Positions 27,346 through 64,000 of a stretch of 64,000 nt of DNA are shown piece by piece. The DNA is taken from assembly GCA_963995525.1 (NCBI GenBank), contig OZ023212.1, positions 9,123,666-9,187,665 on the forward strand. Reading direction: 5' to 3'. The translations under genes were made by a program, and so were the position numbers. The notes beneath the pieces were generated by a model. It saw nothing but the letters and a program-made list of their open reading frames with translations, was not told the DNA's origin and did no database searches. Every line of letters begins with the position of its first letter. Within the stretch, counting starts at the first letter, position 1. The stretch is from Escarpia spicata. Its lineage: Eukaryota > Annelida > Polychaeta > Sabellida > Siboglinidae.

Positions 27346-28280
27346 AAGTCACGAGTATTGTAATTATAATCGGTAATTGCTGCGTCACAAAGCGAACTCG
27401 TCAACAAATATTGGCCGTTATATTGCTTATGCATGGTCCAGTGTGTACAAAATACACTGCTCATTGATGACCTCGGCAATAGCCTCGCGGGATTGATGGC
27501 GATACAGTCGGAATGAACTGCGTTGTGAATCCGTGAACTACCTTGCCAGTGGAGGAAGCACGGCTTGTTGTTGGGGAGTCATGTCAAGACAATGTGTTTG
27601 TGTCGCATTCTGTACAGCTGAATAGACTAATTATAAAGTGCAGAAAGGCTAGATGAGTCGTTAATCCCATTGTCAGACTATATCTGAGTTTGGTAGAATG
27701 TATACGGTCGCGTGACACGAGGAATGTGCGATATGAACCATGCAGTAGGCAAGTGACATTTTTTTTGTCCCCGTACACAAAGTCATTGAAATTAGAGCAG
27801 ATTGTCGACTTCTCCGGTCAGCCATGAACGATTTTGTCCATTAATCACGGCGTCAATAGCAGCGCCATCTTGCGTACTAATTAGTGCCACGTTCGCCGTT
27901 TCGCCTTTTGATAACTGAATTATTTCGCATCGTTGTGCAGGACGACTGGTGACTATTAATCATCGATGGTTCTTTCGCTGGGTGTCTTCCACGGACGTGA
28001 AGCTATGACGGACATCGGCCGTCAACCTGAAGGTCCACTGGGGACGAGGGCCTTCGGGCACTGAGTAGGCGCCGAATGGACGTAACTGACCGTGACGCGG
28101 TGGCTTGGCTTATGCGCAGCGTCAGCCAGGTGTGACAACAGTTCGTCGCAGGTGTGCTGGCAGTCGCAGTCGGATACTTACGCTGGTCGGCCGGCAAGGC
28201 AGAGCACTTGCAGATATTTCGTCGCTGACAGGCAACATCAGTGCACACGCGGGCCCGCGTTAACGGTGAACGACATCTGG
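27346..28280. other. Unannotated sequence upstream of gene B
   Basis: GC rises toward the gene B promoter. No separate gene was recognised. Confidence 0.4.
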
Positions 28281-28305
28281 ATTTAAAGGCGAAGAGCATC
28301 AGTCA
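28281..28305 (+). promoter_or_regulatory. Candidate core promoter of gene B
   Basis: TTTAAA at 28282-28287 lies about 20-24 bp before ATCAGTCAG, which holds TCAGT, an initiator-like sequence. No ATG lies between it and the start at 28377. The design parallels gene A. Confidence 0.35.
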
Positions 28306-28376
28306 GCCGTGACACGGTGTAACGGTTGTGTGTCAGTGTCAGATCTTACGTCGGGTTAACGTCTAACGTCTTTGTC

Positions 28377-60736
<32,360 letters not shown>

Positions 60737-62100
60737 GAACGTGCAACATGTGTGTTATATTGAAGGAAACTGCGTTCAAAGCTTCGCCTACCACTGATGG
60801 TAAATTTTGTAAGAAGATTATCGGGAAGTGTTGTGTGGACATATACCATCGAAATTGGTAATTGCGGAAATCAGTAATTGCGGAAAATGATGCAATGTGC
60901 CAATGTCATCGATACTTATGGCGACGTCGATGGTAGGACCATGTACGGACAGTGAACAGAACAGCACAGACCAATGAAAACATACTGCAAAACACAACAA
61001 TGCATGTGTGTATTTAGTTGCTGCGCCTGAAAATCTGTGCAATAACTCATTTGCTGTGCAAATTGGCATTTACATTACGAAACGATGATGTATTTGATTC
61101 TGGGCATTCCTGGGATAATAATATTGTCGCACGACCTTTGCGCAAACATTGGAACAAGGTACGATGACAGTCGTAACTAAAAGCGTCATCGTTTGATATT
61201 ACGGTTCCAAAGGCGTGGGTTCAGTTATGGTTGTAGATCATTTACTGGTATTGATGCCATTTATGTGAGGAACGTAATTTTAAATCTGTGCATTCATTCC
61301 AATACACTTCATCCTTAGCAACGCCAAACAGTTGGTTTAATGTACTGCTGTGGGGAGACTGAGGATTATATAGAGTGATCAGCTTGGCGAAAGACACGCA
61401 ATATAGCCAGTTCTCTTCTAGAGTGAGACCGACCAACCAACGAATTTCCAACATCAATACACGGGTTCAATTCACTAGAATGATACTGCCTGCCGTTGAA
61501 CGGGTCATCTCCGTAACATCGGAGGGAAATTACGAACAATCAAAACTTAACTTACTTATTCAATATAATGGACACTACTCGTCTCCTGCCAATACAGGCA
61601 ACTTACACGCAGAGGTTCCAATAAGTAAATAGTTATGTAACATATGCAATGTATATAGTGGTGTATTTGACGTTTTGATATAATAATCGTTTAGGTGCTG
61701 ATGATGTAGTGGTTTCGTACAATCTGCATTCAATTGTGTATAATATAATGTGTATAGCTATCCGCCAAAATACAAACAGCACACTAACATAGATACATTT
61801 TACTCATGGCACATTACCATGTATGGTATATTTCCATATATGGCATGTGACCATATTTGACAACCAATGGGCGTAAAGTGCAACTTAATTCGATTGTAAA
61901 CAACTACGCACGAGAAGGATTGACTTGAACCAACAGTTGCACGAATTGTTTATAGATATGTATTCGTTCACTATCAAGGTGTGATTGGGTGCATGTTGAG
62001 AAGACAGTTAGATGTGATCGATGCATTGTAATGAAGAATATGACGATGCTGATTATTATTATGTTTCTATATAATGTGTATGCAATAATAATTCTATTGT
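60737..62100 (+). other. Downstream flank of gene B, probable 3' UTR in part
   Basis: AT-rich with no coding signal. No convincing AATAAA within the first kilobase was identified, so the transcript end is unknown. Confidence 0.4.
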
Positions 62101-62109
62101 CGATCGGAA

Positions 62110-62215
62110 AAGGTGATGGTTTAAAAGAAACTTAACACCGCAACGTAATTGGTAAGTGCACTTAAAATATTAGATTGTGAGGTTAAGTTTCTTGTTAAGT
62201 GCACTTAAAATATTA
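62110..62215. repeat. Paired direct and inverted repeat
   Basis: TAAGTGCACTTAAAATATTA occurs twice (about 62152 and 62197), and AAGAAACTTAAC near 62126 is inverted as GTTAAGTTTCTT near 62183. Confidence 0.7.
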
Positions 62216-63156
62216 CATATATCTCAACGACATTTGCACTAGTAATGCAGTGCAATTAATTGCATAAGCGGAAGTAACTAACGACAATTGTATAATAATA
62301 ATAACTATAAAATAATTTGATGGGGGAACTGCACATAATAATATTATGATAATCATAAATTGGTGTTATTTTCATATCGTTTTTAACCGGCTGCTGCGGT
62401 TTTAGTTATAATTATTACCCGACAGTTTATATAACTTAACATCTGGTTAACTGTCTCTCACTTGGACTGATTGTACTGGAAATATTAAAATGTAGATACA
62501 TTGTTATTATTGTTCATTGCTTAACTGTCGGATTGAATTAACAACCACCAGTTGATGTAGTAATGTACAGCGTTAATATGTTTAATCACGGACTACTGTT
62601 TTGACGGATACAGTTTGCAAACCAGGTTTGAACAAATGAGATGTTAGTCCAGTAGAAATTAACGAAGACCCCGACATTTTGGTTTAAACGCCAATTTTTG
62701 TTTTAAGGTAACCAGTAGGGTATCCTGAACTGAAAAAACAACAACCAAAATCAACCCTGGGGAACTTTGTTTTTACCCCAAACCTTGTTTTGGGGTGTTT
62801 CGGTCCAATTTTGAAGTAACACTTTTTGTTTGCGTTTGTTAATAATATTTGTAACTGTTTCATTTATTGGTTAATATGTCTGTAATGATATGTATACTGG
62901 TCTATTAAGCCACACATTAGTGATGGCGTTTAATTAATCAATTAATTAATTAATTAACCAATTAATTAATTAATTAGTAATGTATTTCTTGTATAGCCCT
63001 CCGTTCCAACGTCGTTCTGGGATTTAATTAACATCTTAACTAAGATCACATAAATGTCACTTATACCACAAACAATGAATGGTGTAGCATCCAAACTTGA
63101 ATATAACTAGGATAAATCATATATGTCCTACCTGTAATCTTCTAATATATCATTTG
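62216..63156. other. AT-rich non-coding sequence
   Basis: Includes an (ATTA)n stretch at about 62930-62980. No gene was recognised. Confidence 0.5.
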
Positions 63157-64000
63157 TTAAACATCATTATCAGCATTGTCATCGTCGTCACTGTCGTGTA
63201 GCTGTACAAGAGTTGGGCCGTTTGAGCGTTGTCCTTGACATCTGTAGTGGACGCTACAGGCAACACGCTTCTTAGAGCAGTTGCAAGACACACACAATTT
63301 ATCTTGGCGCTTGCAGGAGCAACGGATCTCTTGTAGAAGATGTTCGGGTACTGGTTCTTTGTATGTGAAGACGGGCACTACTGAGTGTGCGTCACAGTGG
63401 AAGCCATATTTCTTTCTGTCAAATACCGTCTTCAGATTAACTCAAGTAGAAACCTGTAGGTGCACTCTGAGTTAATGGAAGTAGCATGCTCGACTTGTCG
63501 GTGGCATTCGTCAATGGCGACATACTTTAATGAAATTATGTGCATGTATCGTAGGTGGTCGAGACTTACGTTTCAGTTGCATTTAGTGTAAAACGAAACC
63601 ATATACCGCTCCCCAGCTGTTGCAATGTCGGCGCTCGATGCAGTGTTACTGCCGAATATGGCAACGGATGTTCTCAGCTCTGTTGATGATCCGAGAACTT
63701 TCTTGTGTTTAACTTTTCCAATACCGTAGATGGCTGACGTTGTGTCACAGACAGACATAGCGTGTATAAATGACAAGCACTTACACATCTCCTTTCCGAG
63801 AGCATGTTGACCAGCGCTGATACTGATTAGTTTTTGCTTGGTTTGCATGTAAATAGTGGACTTCTCAGGCGCATGGTAAAATAGGATTACAAGCAGATCT
63901 GTATCATCACAACGGACACATGCATTCTCGTGGGATTCTACAACTTCTAGGTTACATTTCGCAATTGTGGTAACCGCATCTCCTTCCTCGCCAGCGTGAC
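63157..64000 (-). pseudogene. Decayed FEN-like/CXC repeat-associated gene, partial
   Basis: Reading the minus strand from 64000, an open frame contains CVRCDDTDLLVILFYHAPE, then LGKEMCKCLSFIHAMSVCDTTSAIYGIGK. The paired (A)DDTDLLV...YH and HA--GCDTTSA--G-GK blocks recur in a large transposon-like family of invertebrate proteins with a FEN/PIN-nuclease-like look. After a stop at about 63573, pieces in shifted frames (SLDHLRYMHI, MPPTSRACYFH, LRVHLQV) fit the same protein, with stops at 63472-63474 and 63442-63444. The C-terminus, FHCDAHSVVPVFTYKEPVPEHLL followed by CSCKRQDKLCVSCNCSKK, is a CXC-type cysteine cluster ending in an Asp-rich tail. Several lesions, so non-functional; it continues beyond the window. 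Family assignment is from memory of motifs. Confidence 0.65.

Overview
This is a eukaryotic, almost certainly metazoan, genomic window. It has spliced genes with phase-matched exons, degenerate non-LTR retrotransposons, tRNA-derived SINEs, pogo- and hAT-type DNA transposons, very long microsatellites and two 200-base runs of N that mark assembly gaps. Coding exons are GC-rich islands in AT-rich, repeat-rich sequence. A marine invertebrate, possibly a lophotrochozoan or another non-vertebrate, fits the repeats and genes, but no marker in the window fixes the phylum.

The real gene content is a same-strand tandem family of membrane-anchored collagen-like proteins. Gene A (7700-9854, three exons, 464 aa) and gene B (28377-60736, six exons, 451 aa) encode the same layout: signal peptide, an N-terminal all-beta-looking head of about 200 residues with an FQIWRP motif and a GDR-x-GVY-x-EEAPGAIAY motif, a T/P-rich hinge, 30 or 31 uninterrupted Gly-X-Y triplets, one transmembrane helix, and an acidic cytoplasmic tail. 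The tails share W-x11-Y-x-NET and end in DE(L/I)KNY. Between the two genes, at 21104-21290, lies a decayed exon of a third member with a roughly 14-base frameshifting deletion. I do not recognise a named family for this combination. It is the most interesting system here: an N-out/C-in (type I) membrane collagen, whereas the well-known membrane collagens are type II.

The rest is mobile and repetitive DNA. 1-7590 holds microsatellites, a decayed C2H2 zinc-finger array (about 3120-3755), a reverse-transcriptase relic (3790-4323, minus) and a degenerate 48-bp tandem repeat. 9855-21100 holds a diverged tandem duplication downstream of gene A and a pogo/Tigger-like element with TA target duplication and terminal inverted repeats (15430-18062). 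A near copy of that element's empty insertion site lies at 57456-57581. 21360-22633 is a LINE 3' end whose (CACT)n tail is about 690 bp long.

Gene B's first intron (21.3 kb) carries two copies of a hAT-like non-autonomous element, a SINE, a LINE fragment, a 30-bp minisatellite, a fold-back element and an assembly gap. Its later introns hold an element with very long terminal inverted repeats in which one 55-bp terminal segment has become a roughly 10-copy minisatellite, a 45-bp minisatellite of about 31 units each carrying AATAAA, further SINE and LINE pieces, and a GTC/ATC-rich tract just before the membrane exon. The window ends in a decayed transposon-associated nuclease-like/CXC gene on the minus strand (63157-64000).
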